Origin: Pseudomonadota bacterium
GTDB lineage: Bacteria; Pseudomonadota; Gammaproteobacteria; Burkholderiales; Burkholderiaceae_C
Assembly (NCBI GenBank): GCA_021805825.1
Contig: JAJZEC010000009.1
Coordinates: 22,669 to 86,668 of the forward strand
DNA length: 64,000 nt
Direction of reading: 5' to 3'
Shown here: positions 42,524 through 55,955 of the stretch, in pieces
How the letters are laid out: each line of letters begins with the position of its first letter
Position numbering within the stretch: position 1 is the stretch's first letter
Position numbers and translations under genes: made by a program
Notes under the pieces: model-generated
Databases searched by the model: none
The model's input: the letters and a program-made list of their open reading frames with translations, nothing else
Told to the model about the DNA's origin: nothing

Positions 42524-43666
42524 TCAGTGGGCCGCGCTGGCCGGGTAGATGATGCGGTAGCTGCCGTCGGGCTGGATGTCGAAGGCCACGAAGCCGCTGC
42601 CTTCACGCTCGCCCACCGCGTTCCACGAGAAGTTCCCGGTCAGGCCCTGGAAGTCGTGCAGATGGTGCAGCGCCGGGATCAGCCTGGCAGCTTCCGTGCT
42701 CTTGATCTTCTCCGCGGTGTAGAGCACCGCGCGCAGACCGTCGGCGTTGGTCAGGGTGTACACGCTGGGGGGCTGGTGACCGTAGGCCTGCTTGTACTGG
42801 GCGAGGAACTGCTTGGCCACCGGGTAGGGGAGATCCTGCGGAGCCGGCACGTTGATGATCACCGCTCCGGCCGCTGCGCTGCCGGCGATCTTGCCGAAGG
42901 CGACGTTCTGGTTGGCATCGCCTCCGACGAACTTGGCCTTCATGCCCAGCTGGGCCATCTGGGCCTTGATCAGCCCGCCATCGGTGTAGTAGCCGGAGAA
43001 GTACACCGCCTGCGGGTGCATCGCCTTCAGCTTGGTCAGCACCGGGGTGTAGTTCTGCGACCCGGCATTGATGTAGGCCTTGTCGACGATATCCACGCCG
43101 TCCTTGCGGGCGTTGTCCACCACGGCGTCGGCCAGGCCGGTGGCGAAGCTGGAATGGTCGGTGATCACCGCCACCCGCTTGTAGCCCATGGCCTTGAAGT
43201 ACTGGGCGGTGAACACCGCCTCGGCGCTGTTCGGTGGCGCGTTGCGGAAGAAGGTCTTGAATCCGTGCGCGGTCAGCTGGTCGCTGGTGCCGTCGGAGGT
43301 CTGGATCACGTTGGCGCGGGCGTAGATCGGCTCGGCGGCCAGCGCGGCTCCGCTGGTGTAGCTGCCGACCACCGCGAGAACCCCGTCGTTGACCAACTGG
43401 CGGGCGCAGATCGCCGCCGGCGCGGCTTCGCCCTGGTCGTCGCAGACCTTGACCTGCAGCGGATGTCCGAGCAGGCCGCCCTTGGCGTTCTGCTGCTTGA
43501 CCAGCAGCTTGACGGCATTGGCGATGCCCTGACCCTCGTTGGCGTACTGGCCGGTGATCGGCGCCTGCACCCCGATGGTGATCGGCGTGGCGGCTTGCGC
43601 GCCGGCGGCACCGAAGGCCGCACCGATCAGCGTGAACAACAGATTCCTGGCAAGTTTGTGCTTCAT
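42524..43666 (-). CDS. livK: Periplasmic substrate-binding protein of the liv-type ABC importer
   Basis: 380 residues starting MKHKLARNLLFTLIGAAFGA, with a signal peptide cut after AGAQA. The mature part begins ATPITIGVQAPITGQYANEG, typical of periplasmic binding fold type I (LivK/LivJ). Other segments: VVGSYTSGAALAAEPIYARA, VIQTSDGTSDQLT, RVAVITDHSSFATGLADAVV, and FSGYYTDGGLIKAQMAQLGM. The ligand may be a branched-chain or other amino acid; its position opposite putA raises proline as a possibility. First gene of the operon. Confidence 0.9.
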   Translation of the reverse strand: MKHKLARNLLFTLIGAAFGAAGAQAATPITIGVQAPITGQYANEGQGIANAVKLLVKQQNAKGGLLGHPLQVKVCDDQGEAAPAAICARQLVNDGVLAVVGSYTSGAALAAEPIYARANVIQTSDGTSDQLTAHGFKTFFRNAPPNSAEAVFTAQYFKAMGYKRVAVITDHSSFATGLADAVVDNARKDGVDIVDKAYINAGSQNYTPVLTKLKAMHPQAVYFSGYYTDGGLIKAQMAQLGMKAKFVGGDANQNVAFGKIAGSAAAGAVIINVPAPQDLPYPVAKQFLAQYKQAYGHQPPSVYTLTNADGLRAVLYTAEKIKSTEAARLIPALHHLHDFQGLTGNFSWNAVGEREGSGFVAFDIQPDGSYRIIYPASAAH

Positions 43667-43951
43667 GATCTGGATGGTCCCGAGCGAAAGATTTGGAGAG
43701 GGGAAGGGCCGGGTGCGCGTCGCACCGGGTCGCTGCTTGCCGCGACCGCTGCGCCTGCCCGAGACGGGAAGGCGCCTGCCGCCGGCGCAATACAGTGCGC
43801 ACCATACCCGGTTGCACCGACGCGCGCATCAGGGTAATACCCAGAATTGTAAGAATGCATGACAGTCACCGGAAGGGTGCTTTACATCCCCCCCAAGGAG
43901 TGCAACCATGCGGCTGTTTGCGTGGCCTACAACCGAGGCAGGAAGCGTGCG
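43667..43951. promoter_or_regulatory. livK-putA divergent control region with two PutA-type half-sites
   Basis: 285 bases between the start codons. GTTGCA, the motif bound by the PutA ribbon-helix-helix domain in E. coli, occurs at 43811-43816 on the plus strand and as its complement TGCAAC at 43901-43906. An imperfect palindrome GGGT-AAT-ACCC lies between them at 43832-43842. No clear -35/-10 pair could be assigned for either gene, and no ORF is apparent. Confidence 0.6.
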
Positions 43952-49427
<5,476 letters not shown>

Positions 49428-49428
<1 letters not shown>

Positions 49429-51113
49429 TGCCCACGATGCCCAACACGCGCGCGTCCGACGCCAGCCCCGCGGCCATCGCGCGCGCCGCCCTGCGCCGCC
49501 TGGCGGAGCAGGGCATCGAGCCAACCCCCGAGGCCTACCGCCGCGCCTACCTGGAGGCTGCGCCGCCAGGCAGCCGGCCGCCCGGCGCGCCGCCGGCGGC
49601 GGCGGGCGGCGTCGACCAGGCGGCGGTGCATGCGGGGTCGGCGCTGGCCGCCTTCGTGCGCGAGTGGGAGCGTTCGCAGGCCGGGGTGTCCCGGCTGCAG
49701 AAGCTGCAGGCCCTGCGCGCCATTGCGGACCACGCGCTGCCGGAGCCTGCGCTGCGCGCCATGCAGTCGGCCACCGAACGCTGGGCCGGCCTGCGCGAGC
49801 GCCCGCTGCCGGTGGCCGTCGAAGCGGCCGCGGCCGCGCAGCCGCAGGGCGCACCCTGGAAGCGCCTGTGGCAGGACGCGGTACGCATGGCCGAACAGGC
49901 CTACGTCGGGCAACCCGAATTGCAGGGGCAGGCGCAGGCACTACTGGAGGAAGCCGGCGCGCTCGACAGTTTCGGCGCGGCCTTCGCGGGGCGCGCGCAG
50001 GCACTGTGGGACGCCTGCGAGCGCTGGCATGTCGACTCGGCGCGCGCGCGCGAGCGCCTTCCCGAGCTTCTGCGGCTGCTGCTCGACAACGTGGCGCAGC
50101 TGTTTGCGCCACAGCACTGGATGCAGGAGCGGGTCGCCGGCCTGCGCCAGCTGCTGGTCGAGCCGCTGGAGCCGGAGCGCCTGGAGCAGGCGGTGCATCA
50201 GTGGAAGGATCTGCTGCTGCGGCAGGGCGTGGCGCAGAAGGCCGGCGACGATGCGCGCGTGCTGGCGCGGGAACTCATCGACATGGTGGTGCGCAGCCTG
50301 GGTGGATACGTGCAGAGCACCGAGCGCTATGGCGACCGCCTGCGCAGCGGCCTGCGCGAGCTCGACGAATCCGGAGACTGGCAGCGCGCGAAGTCGGTGG
50401 TGCAGGGCATCCTGGCACAAAGCCAGCAGATGCTCGAGGAGACCGGCAGGCTGCGCAGCGCCTTCGCCGACGCCCGGCAGCAACTGCAACTGGCGCGCGA
50501 TCGTGCGCAGAGCCTGGAATCGGCGCTCGATCAGATGGGCGAGCTGATCCAGCAGGATCCACTGACCGGGGCGCTCAACCGGCGCGGGCTGGAGCTGTCG
50601 TTCGCGCGCGAGGCCGCGCGCGCGCATCGCCAGGGCGTGCCGCTGGGCCTGGCGATGGTCGACCTGGATTTCTTCAAGGCCATCAACGACCGCTATGGCC
50701 ACGACATCGGCGACGTGGTGCTGCGCGAGCTGGTGCAGGTGCTGCGCTCCGAGCTGCGCCCGACCGACATCGTGGCGCGCATCGGCGGGGAGGAATTCCT
50801 GCTGCTGCTGCCCGGCGAGGACGAGCAGGGCGTGCATGCCGCTCTGCAGCGCGCGCGCCAGGTATTCGGGGCCCGGCGCTTCCACCATGCGCGCGAGCCT
50901 GCCGGCATTGCGGCGCGTTTCAGCGCCGGTGCCGGCTGCTGGTGCCCGGGCGAGAGCCTGGATGAGGCCTATGCGCGCATCGACCAGGCCTTGCTGCAGG
51001 CCAAGGCCGGCGGGCGCGACCGCGTCGAGAACGCTGCGTCGCCACCCCCGCGTCCGGGTCTGGCCGCGGCGCCGCCCCCGATCCCGGGCTCGCCCCTGTC
51101 CCCGCCCGCATGA
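49428..51113 (+). CDS. Diguanylate cyclase (GGDEF) with long helical N-terminal domain
   Basis: Makes cyclic di-GMP. 561 residues. Residues 1 to about 360 are Ala/Gln/Leu/Arg-rich and helical, with no transmembrane segment and no recognised sensor domain; 330-375 looks like a coiled coil. The cyclase domain starts DPLTGALNRRGLELSFAREA, has MVDLDFFKAINDRYGHDIGD and the active site ARIGGEEFLLLLPGED. An inhibitory I-site R-x-x-D (RPTD) lies five residues before GGEEF, so product inhibition is likely. A Pro/Ala-rich tail follows. It is probably cytosolic and cotranscribed with ldcA. Confidence 0.92.
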
Positions 51114-51181
51114 GCCGCTAAGCTGCTGCAACGCGACCGCGGCCCGCGGATGGTTTCGCATCGACCTTTCCCTGAAGACCC

Positions 51182-51712
51182 ATGGCAACGCAAAACAAGG
51201 AAGAACCCGCGACCCGGAAGAAGAAGAAGTCCGGTGTCGGCAAGCTGCTGGTGATCATCATCGTGCTGCTGGTGCTGCTGCTGGCCGGCGGCGGCGCGGC
51301 GGCCTGGTGGTTCCTGGTGCACCAGAAGGCCTCTGCGGCGCAGGCGCATGGCGCCAAGCCGGCGCCGCCGGCGGCCAAGCCTGCGCATTTCATCAACCTG
51401 GATCGCTTTGTCACCAACGTGCAGAGCAGCGACGGACAGACGCACTACCTGCAGGTGCAGATCGCGCTGAAGACCAGCAGCAGCGGCGTGGGCGCCAGCC
51501 TCAATCAGCTCAAGCCGGAGGTGCGCAGCGCGATCCTGGACATCCTGGCGGCCCAGCAGGCGTCCACGGTCACCCTCGACGCCACGCGGCAGAAGCTGCG
51601 GCAGCAGATCCAGGCCCGAGTGAACGCGATCCTGATGGCTGCCGGGGTGCACGGCGACAGCCCGGGCGGGCCGATCACCGGGGTGTACTTCTCCGGATTC
51701 GTCATGCAATGA
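51182..51712 (+). CDS. fliL: FliL-family flagellar basal-body-associated protein (orphan)
   Basis: 176 residues: a basic N-terminus (RKKKKSGVGK), one transmembrane segment (about 22-46), and a periplasmic domain opening HFINLDRFVTNVQ, then HYLQVQIALKTSS, LKPEVRSAILDILAAQQAST and ITGVYFSGFVMQ, the normal FliL C-terminus. FliL surrounds the stators and affects motor torque. No other flagellar gene lies nearby, which is unusual; fliL normally sits with fliMN. It follows the diguanylate cyclase after 68 bases. Confidence 0.85.
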   Translation: MATQNKEEPATRKKKKSGVGKLLVIIIVLLVLLLAGGGAAAWWFLVHQKASAAQAHGAKPAPPAAKPAHFINLDRFVTNVQSSDGQTHYLQVQIALKTSSSGVGASLNQLKPEVRSAILDILAAQQASTVTLDATRQKLRQQIQARVNAILMAAGVHGDSPGGPITGVYFSGFVMQ

Positions 51713-51773
51713 GGGCCGTGCATCCGGCCGTGCTGCGGGCCGATCCGGCAGATCGCGAAGGGCTGCGGGCATC

Positions 51774-52589
51774 ATGCGCATGAGCAAGCCGATCCGCCTG
51801 CGCGGGCGCGTCCTCGGAGGCGGCCGCGAACCCCTGGTGTGCGCGCCCCTGGTGGCGCCCGACCTCGACGGCTTGCGCGTCGAGGCGGCGCAGGTGCTGG
51901 CCCGGAAGCCCGATCTGCTGGAGTGGCGGGTGGATTTCTTCCAGGATCTGGCCGACGCGCCGGGGGTCGTCGAGGCCGCCGGCATGCTGCGGCAGCAGGC
52001 CGCGGATGTCCCGATCCTGTTCACCCGGCGCTCGATCCGCGAAGGCGGGCAGGCGATCGCGGCCTCGGAGGAGCAGGTCAGCGCGGCGATCGAGGCGGTC
52101 TGCGCCGCCGGCCTGGTCGACCTCGTCGACTGCGAGCTGGCCAGCCAGCCCGCGCACTTCCAGCGCGCACGCGCGGCCGCGGCGTCGTGCGGCGCGCTGC
52201 TCGTCGGGTCCTTCCATGACTTCCAGCGCACTCCGGATGCGCAGGAACTCGTCTCCAGGTTCGCCGCCGCGGCGCACCTGGGCGCCGACGTGGCCAAGGT
52301 GGCGGTCATGCCGCGCGATCTCGACGATGTGCTGTGCCTGCTGCAGGCCACGCTGCGGGCCTCGCGCGCGATCGATCTGCCGCTGATCGCGATGTCGATG
52401 GGGCCCTACGGGTCGCTGACCCGTCTGTGCGGCTGGATGTTCGGCTCGTCGGTGAGCTTTGCCGTGGGTGGCAGGGCCTCGGCACCGGGGCAGGTTCCCA
52501 TCGAGGACGTGCGCACCGCGGCGGAGCTGCTGCACCGTTCGCTGGAGGCCGCCACGCCCGAGGATGCCTGCCGGGCGGCCGCATCGTGA
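51774..52589 (+). CDS. aroD: Type I 3-dehydroquinate dehydratase
   Basis: Converts 3-dehydroquinate to 3-dehydroshikimate by a Schiff-base mechanism. 271 residues of a class I TIM barrel: EPLVCAPLVAPDLDGL, LLEWRVDFFQDL (Glu and Arg), DCELASQPAHFQRAR, GSFHDFQRTPDAQELVSRFA (catalytic His), DVAKVAVMPRD (Schiff-base Lys), and AMSMGPYGSLTRLCGWMFGS with AVGGRASAPGQVPI. Most betaproteobacteria use the unrelated type II enzyme AroQ, so a type I enzyme paired with aroE may serve a second, catabolic pathway. The stop overlaps aroE (TGATG). Confidence 0.92.
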   Translation: MRMSKPIRLRGRVLGGGREPLVCAPLVAPDLDGLRVEAAQVLARKPDLLEWRVDFFQDLADAPGVVEAAGMLRQQAADVPILFTRRSIREGGQAIAASEEQVSAAIEAVCAAGLVDLVDCELASQPAHFQRARAAAASCGALLVGSFHDFQRTPDAQELVSRFAAAAHLGADVAKVAVMPRDLDDVLCLLQATLRASRAIDLPLIAMSMGPYGSLTRLCGWMFGSSVSFAVGGRASAPGQVPIEDVRTAAELLHRSLEAATPEDACRAAAS

Positions 52590-53425
52590 TGAGCGCGGGT
52601 TTCCGGCTGGCTGGCGTGATGGGATGGCCGGTGGCGCATTCGCGCTCACCGCTGATCCACAATTTCTGGATCCGCGAGCACAGGCTGCAGGCGGCTTATG
52701 GCCTGTTCCCGGTGCGGCCCGAGGCGCTGCCCGATGCCGTGCGGGGCCTGCGCGCGCTGGGCATCGCGGGCTGCAACGTGACCATACCGCACAAGGTGCC
52801 CATCATGTCGATGCTGGACGTGATCGACGAGCCGGCCCGGCGCATCGGCGCGGTCAATACCGTGGCCGTGGGTGCCGACGGCAGCCTGCGCGGATACAAC
52901 TTCGACGGCCATGGCTATGTCCAGAGCCTGCGCGACGCCCGGGCCGATTGGCGCGGCGACGCCGGACCGGCCACCGTGCTGGGAGCGGGGGGGGCGGCGC
53001 GGGCGGTGGTGCTCAGCCTGCTCGACGCAGGCACGCCGCGCATCCGTCTGCTGAACCGCACGCGTGCGAGGGCCGAGGAGCTCGCAGCCGCCTTCGGCGA
53101 GCGGGTGGAGGTACACGACTGGAGCGAACGCCATGAGGCGCTGGCCGGGGTGGCACTGCTGGTGAACACCACCAACCAGGGCATGCACGGCCATCCGGCG
53201 CTGGATCTGCGGCTGGATCGCCTGCCGCCCACCGCGCTGGTGTCCGACGTGGTGTATGTCCCGCTGGAGACCGCGCTGCTGGCCGCCGCGCGCGCGCGCG
53301 GCAACCCCACGGTGGACGGCCTGGGCATGCTGCTCAACCAGGCGCTGCCGGCCTTCGAGCTGTGGTTCGGGGTGCGGCCGACGATCGGCGCCGAACTGCG
53401 GGCGGCTCTGGTGGCGAGCTTCTAG
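52589..53425 (+). CDS. aroE: Shikimate dehydrogenase family protein (AroE or quinate/shikimate dehydrogenase)
   Basis: 278 residues from MSAGFRLAGVMGWPVAHSRS. The substrate domain has SRSPLIHNFW (two Ser), the catalytic Lys in NVTIPHKVPIM, and GAVNTVAVG. The usual NTDxxG motif reads GYNFDGHGYVQSL: Asp is kept but Thr is Phe. The NADP domain has VLGAGGAARAVVLSLL and NRTRARAEEL (the R-T-x-x-R that favours NADP). The end is GLGMLLNQALPAFELWFG. It could be the biosynthetic AroE or a quinate/shikimate-type paralogue working with the adjacent AroD. Confidence 0.88.
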   Translation: MSAGFRLAGVMGWPVAHSRSPLIHNFWIREHRLQAAYGLFPVRPEALPDAVRGLRALGIAGCNVTIPHKVPIMSMLDVIDEPARRIGAVNTVAVGADGSLRGYNFDGHGYVQSLRDARADWRGDAGPATVLGAGGAARAVVLSLLDAGTPRIRLLNRTRARAEELAAAFGERVEVHDWSERHEALAGVALLVNTTNQGMHGHPALDLRLDRLPPTALVSDVVYVPLETALLAAARARGNPTVDGLGMLLNQALPAFELWFGVRPTIGAELRAALVASF

Positions 53426-53441
53426 TGAGCGGGACAGGACA

Positions 53442-53867
53442 CTAGGGACAGGACGCCAGCAGGGCGGCGGCGCCGATCGCGGCGACCTGCCCGTCGTATT
53501 CCGAGCGCGCGCCGGACACCCCGATGCCGCCGACCAGCTTGCCGTCGCGCAGCAGCGGCAGGCCGCCCTCGAACAGGCAGAAGTCCCCCGACAGCAGCCG
53601 CAGCCCCAGGCCGCCTGCGGCCAGGGTGTCCTCGAACATGCGTGTAGGCCGCTTGAAGTGCACCGCGGTGCGGGCCTTGGCCTGCGCGAGCTCGATGCTG
53701 CCGTACTGCGCCTGATCCATGCGGTGCAGCACCACCAGGTGTCCGGCGCTGTCGAGCACGGCGATCACCATCGCCCAGCCTCGGCGTCGTGATTCGGCTT
53801 CGGCGGCTTCGACGACGCGGCGCGCATCGTCGAGGGTGAGGGGTTCGCCATAGTCGGGGGGGTTCAT
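53442..53867 (-). CDS. GlcG/HbpS-family (heme-degrading/heme-binding fold) protein
   Basis: 141 residues of the GlcG/HbpS family. Starts MNPPDYGEPLTLDDARRVVE; the conserved core is GWAMVIAVLDSAGHLVVLHR, AQAKARTAVHFKRPTR and LPLLRDGKLVGGIGVSGARS. Members are linked to heme binding or sit in operons for glycolate or aromatic use; which applies here is unknown. No signal peptide. The 96 bases between it and the ankyrin gene downstream-to-upstream (53868-53963) include the A+T-rich stretch TATTTAACATAAT, a likely promoter for this gene. Confidence 0.82.
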   Translation of the reverse strand: MNPPDYGEPLTLDDARRVVEAAEAESRRRGWAMVIAVLDSAGHLVVLHRMDQAQYGSIELAQAKARTAVHFKRPTRMFEDTLAAGGLGLRLLSGDFCLFEGGLPLLRDGKLVGGIGVSGARSEYDGQVAAIGAAALLASCP

Positions 53868-53963
53868 GGAGCGTCCTGGGATTGTCTATTTAACATAATG
53901 CAAATATGCGCCGTTTCCTGTGGGGATGGCGCCCCTGTCGATGCGGCGTGCCGGATCGGGGAT

Positions 53964-54692
53964 CTACCACTGGCCCGGTTTGCGCTTGCGATCGAGCGCG
54001 CGCCCCAGCGCCTCGGCGCTGGCACGGTGGTGACGCCGCATCGCCAGATCCATCGCGCTGTAGCCCATGCGGTTGCGCAGCCTCGGGTCGGCTCCGGCGG
54101 CCAGCAGCAGCCGCACGGTGGCGGCATGCCCGAAATACGCGGCCATCATCAGCGGGGTCGTGCCATTGGCCGCGGGTTGATCGACGCGCGCCCCGTGCGC
54201 CAGCAGCAGGCGCACGATGCGATCCTGCCCGTTGGTGGCGGCGTAGGACAGCGCCGTCCATCCAGCCTGGCCCGGCGGCGGCTGCAGTTGTGCTCCCCGC
54301 CGCAGCATGTCCTCGGCCAGTCCCGCGTCGCCGCGCAGGCAGGCGATCATCAGGGCGGTCTCCCCGGCGGGATTGCGCTGATTCAGCCGCAGCCCCGGTT
54401 GCGCCAGCAACAGCGCGGCAATGCGCAGCGCATGGTGCTGCAGGGCCACGTACAGCAGGCTGTTGCCGCGGGCGTCGACCGTGTTGGGATCGAGGCCCTG
54501 CGCCAGCAGCGCCGCCACCGCCCGGCGGTCGTCGCCCGGCAGCGCGCGCGCAAAGGCCTCGAGCTGCCCCGTCGAGGCCGCGGAGGCCGCGCGTGCGAGC
54601 CCGATGCCGGCCAGCCCCAGCGCGACGCCGCTGGCGGCTCCCAACAGCAGCTGTCGACGCGCGTTGCCCGCGCCTGCGCAGGCCTGCGGCAT
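53964..54692 (-). CDS. Tat-exported ankyrin-repeat protein
   Basis: 242 residues from MPQACAGAGNARRQLLLGAA, a twin-arginine signal (ARRQLLLGAASGVALGLAG) cut near ARAASA. The mature part consists of about five ankyrin repeats: VAALLAQGLDPNTVDARGNS, LRLNQRNPAGETALMIACLR, AGWTALSYAATNGQDRIVRL, NGTTPLMMAAYFGHAATVRL, and RNRMGYSAMDLAMRR. Likely a periplasmic protein-binding scaffold. The frame is open to 54806, which would overlap tatD; the Tat start fits better. Lies 49 bases downstream of tatD on the same strand. Confidence 0.85.
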   Translation of the reverse strand: MPQACAGAGNARRQLLLGAASGVALGLAGIGLARAASAASTGQLEAFARALPGDDRRAVAALLAQGLDPNTVDARGNSLLYVALQHHALRIAALLLAQPGLRLNQRNPAGETALMIACLRGDAGLAEDMLRRGAQLQPPPGQAGWTALSYAATNGQDRIVRLLLAHGARVDQPAANGTTPLMMAAYFGHAATVRLLLAAGADPRLRNRMGYSAMDLAMRRHHRASAEALGRALDRKRKPGQW

Positions 54693-54741
54693 GGGGGCGG
54701 GAAATGGTGGTTCCACGGCGAGAAAATACTTGAATGAAACC

Positions 54742-55518
54742 TTACAACATCTGGAAAAGACGATTGAAATTCCGCTCGGTGAAGGCTTCAACCTGTTCTT
54801 CGTCACAGCCCCGCAACTGGGCCAGGAAACGCGCCACGTAGCGGGTGTACGCGGGTTGGTTGGTCTGCCCGCGATGCGGCACCGGAGCCAGGTAGGGGCT
54901 GTCGGTCTCCACCAGAATGCGATCTTCGGGGAGTTTGCGGGCCACCTCCTGCAATTCCCGGGCGTTCTTGAAGGTCAGGATGCCCGACAGGGAGATGTAC
55001 AGGCCGAGATCCAGCGCCTGGCGGGCGACCTTCCAGGACTCGGTGAAACAGTGGAGCACCCCCGCCTCGGCGCCCTGCTCGCGCAGCATCGCCAGCGTAT
55101 CGTCGGCCGCCGCGCGGGTGTGGATGACCAGCGGTTTGCCCACCGCGCGCGCGGCCTGGATGTGGACGGCGAAGCGGTCGCGCTGCCACTGCATGTCGGC
55201 CCGGCTGCGGCCTTCCAGGCGGTAGTAGTCGAGTCCGGTCTCGCCCAGCGCGAGCACCTTCGGGTGGCGCGCGCGCGCCTCCAGCGTGCGCTGGTCGACC
55301 TCCCCGGGGCCTGGCGGGGTGTCCGGATGCACGCCGACGGTGGCCCAGATGTGTGCATGGCGCTCGGCCCATCCCAGCACCTGGTCGAATTCCTCGACCC
55401 GGGTGCTGATGTTCAGCGCGCGCAGCACCCCGTGTTCCTGCATCGTCTGCAGCACCTGCTGCTCGTGCTCCCGCAGTCCGGGGAAATTCAGGTGGCAATG
55501 CGAATCGGTCAGCGGCAT
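54742..55518 (-). CDS. tatD: TatD family metal-dependent hydrolase (DNase)
   Basis: 258-residue amidohydrolase-type barrel. Metal ligands are visible in LTDSHCHLNF (His-x-His), ALGETGLDYYRL (Glu), LVIHTRAA (His), VLHCFTESW (His) and LVETDSPYLAPVPHRG (Asp). It has 3'-5' exonuclease activity on DNA in E. coli; the in vivo role is debated. Follows pilZ after 55 bases in the conserved mltG-tmk-holB-pilZ-tatD order. Confidence 0.95.
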   Translation of the reverse strand: MPLTDSHCHLNFPGLREHEQQVLQTMQEHGVLRALNISTRVEEFDQVLGWAERHAHIWATVGVHPDTPPGPGEVDQRTLEARARHPKVLALGETGLDYYRLEGRSRADMQWQRDRFAVHIQAARAVGKPLVIHTRAAADDTLAMLREQGAEAGVLHCFTESWKVARQALDLGLYISLSGILTFKNARELQEVARKLPEDRILVETDSPYLAPVPHRGQTNQPAYTRYVARFLAQLRGCDEEQVEAFTERNFNRLFQML

Positions 55519-55573
55519 GGCAGGCAGGAACTCCGGCGCGCGGGCCGCGGCCGCGCCTGCGGCCCGTGCGCCC

Positions 55574-55954
55574 TCACAGGGTATGGGTCGGGCGGTTCGT
55601 CGCCTCGATCGCCGGGCCGAGGATTTCCTCGATCAGACGCCGCAACTGCTTGGCCTTTTCATCGGCCGGGAACTGCACCCCGATGCCCTGGGTACGGTTC
55701 CCCGCGGCGTTCGCCGGAGTGATCCAGGCCACCTTGCCGGCGATCGGGAAGCGCTGCGGGTTGTCCATCACCGTCAGCAGCAGGTAGACATCGTCGCCGA
55801 TGCGGTGCTCCCGCGGCGTCGGGATGAAGATGCCCCCCTCGGGGAAATAGGGAATGTAGGCGGCATACAGCGCGGGCTTCTCCTTGATCGCGAGCTGGAT
55901 CACGCTCGGCCGCGAACCGCCCGAGCCATTCGAAGCCGCCAGACTGGTCGCCAT
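55574..55954 (-). CDS. pilZ: Type IV pilus PilZ-domain protein
   Basis: 126 residues. Starts MATSLAASNGSGGSRPSVIQ, then LAIKEKPALYAAYIPYFPEGGIFI and GDDVYLLLTVMD, PIAGKVAWITP, and TQGIGVQFPAD. The RxxxR and (D/N)xSxxG c-di-GMP ligands of ordinary PilZ domains are absent, as in the P. aeruginosa PilZ protein that acts in pilus assembly through partner proteins. So it probably does not bind the nucleotide itself. Directly downstream of holB (1 base). Confidence 0.92.
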   Translation of the reverse strand: MATSLAASNGSGGSRPSVIQLAIKEKPALYAAYIPYFPEGGIFIPTPREHRIGDDVYLLLTVMDNPQRFPIAGKVAWITPANAAGNRTQGIGVQFPADEKAKQLRRLIEEILGPAIEATNRPTHTL

Positions 55955-55955
55955 C

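Noticed and set aside
53431..53454. Direct repeat GGGACAGGAC twice between aroE and the HbpS-like gene
   Set aside because: Only two 10-base copies at 14-base spacing in the 3' overlap region; plausibly chance and without an associated structure.
55574..55954. PilZ protein as a c-di-GMP receptor for the diguanylate cyclase
   Set aside because: The RxxxR and (D/N)xSxxG ligands are missing, as in the non-binding pilus-assembly PilZ subgroup.
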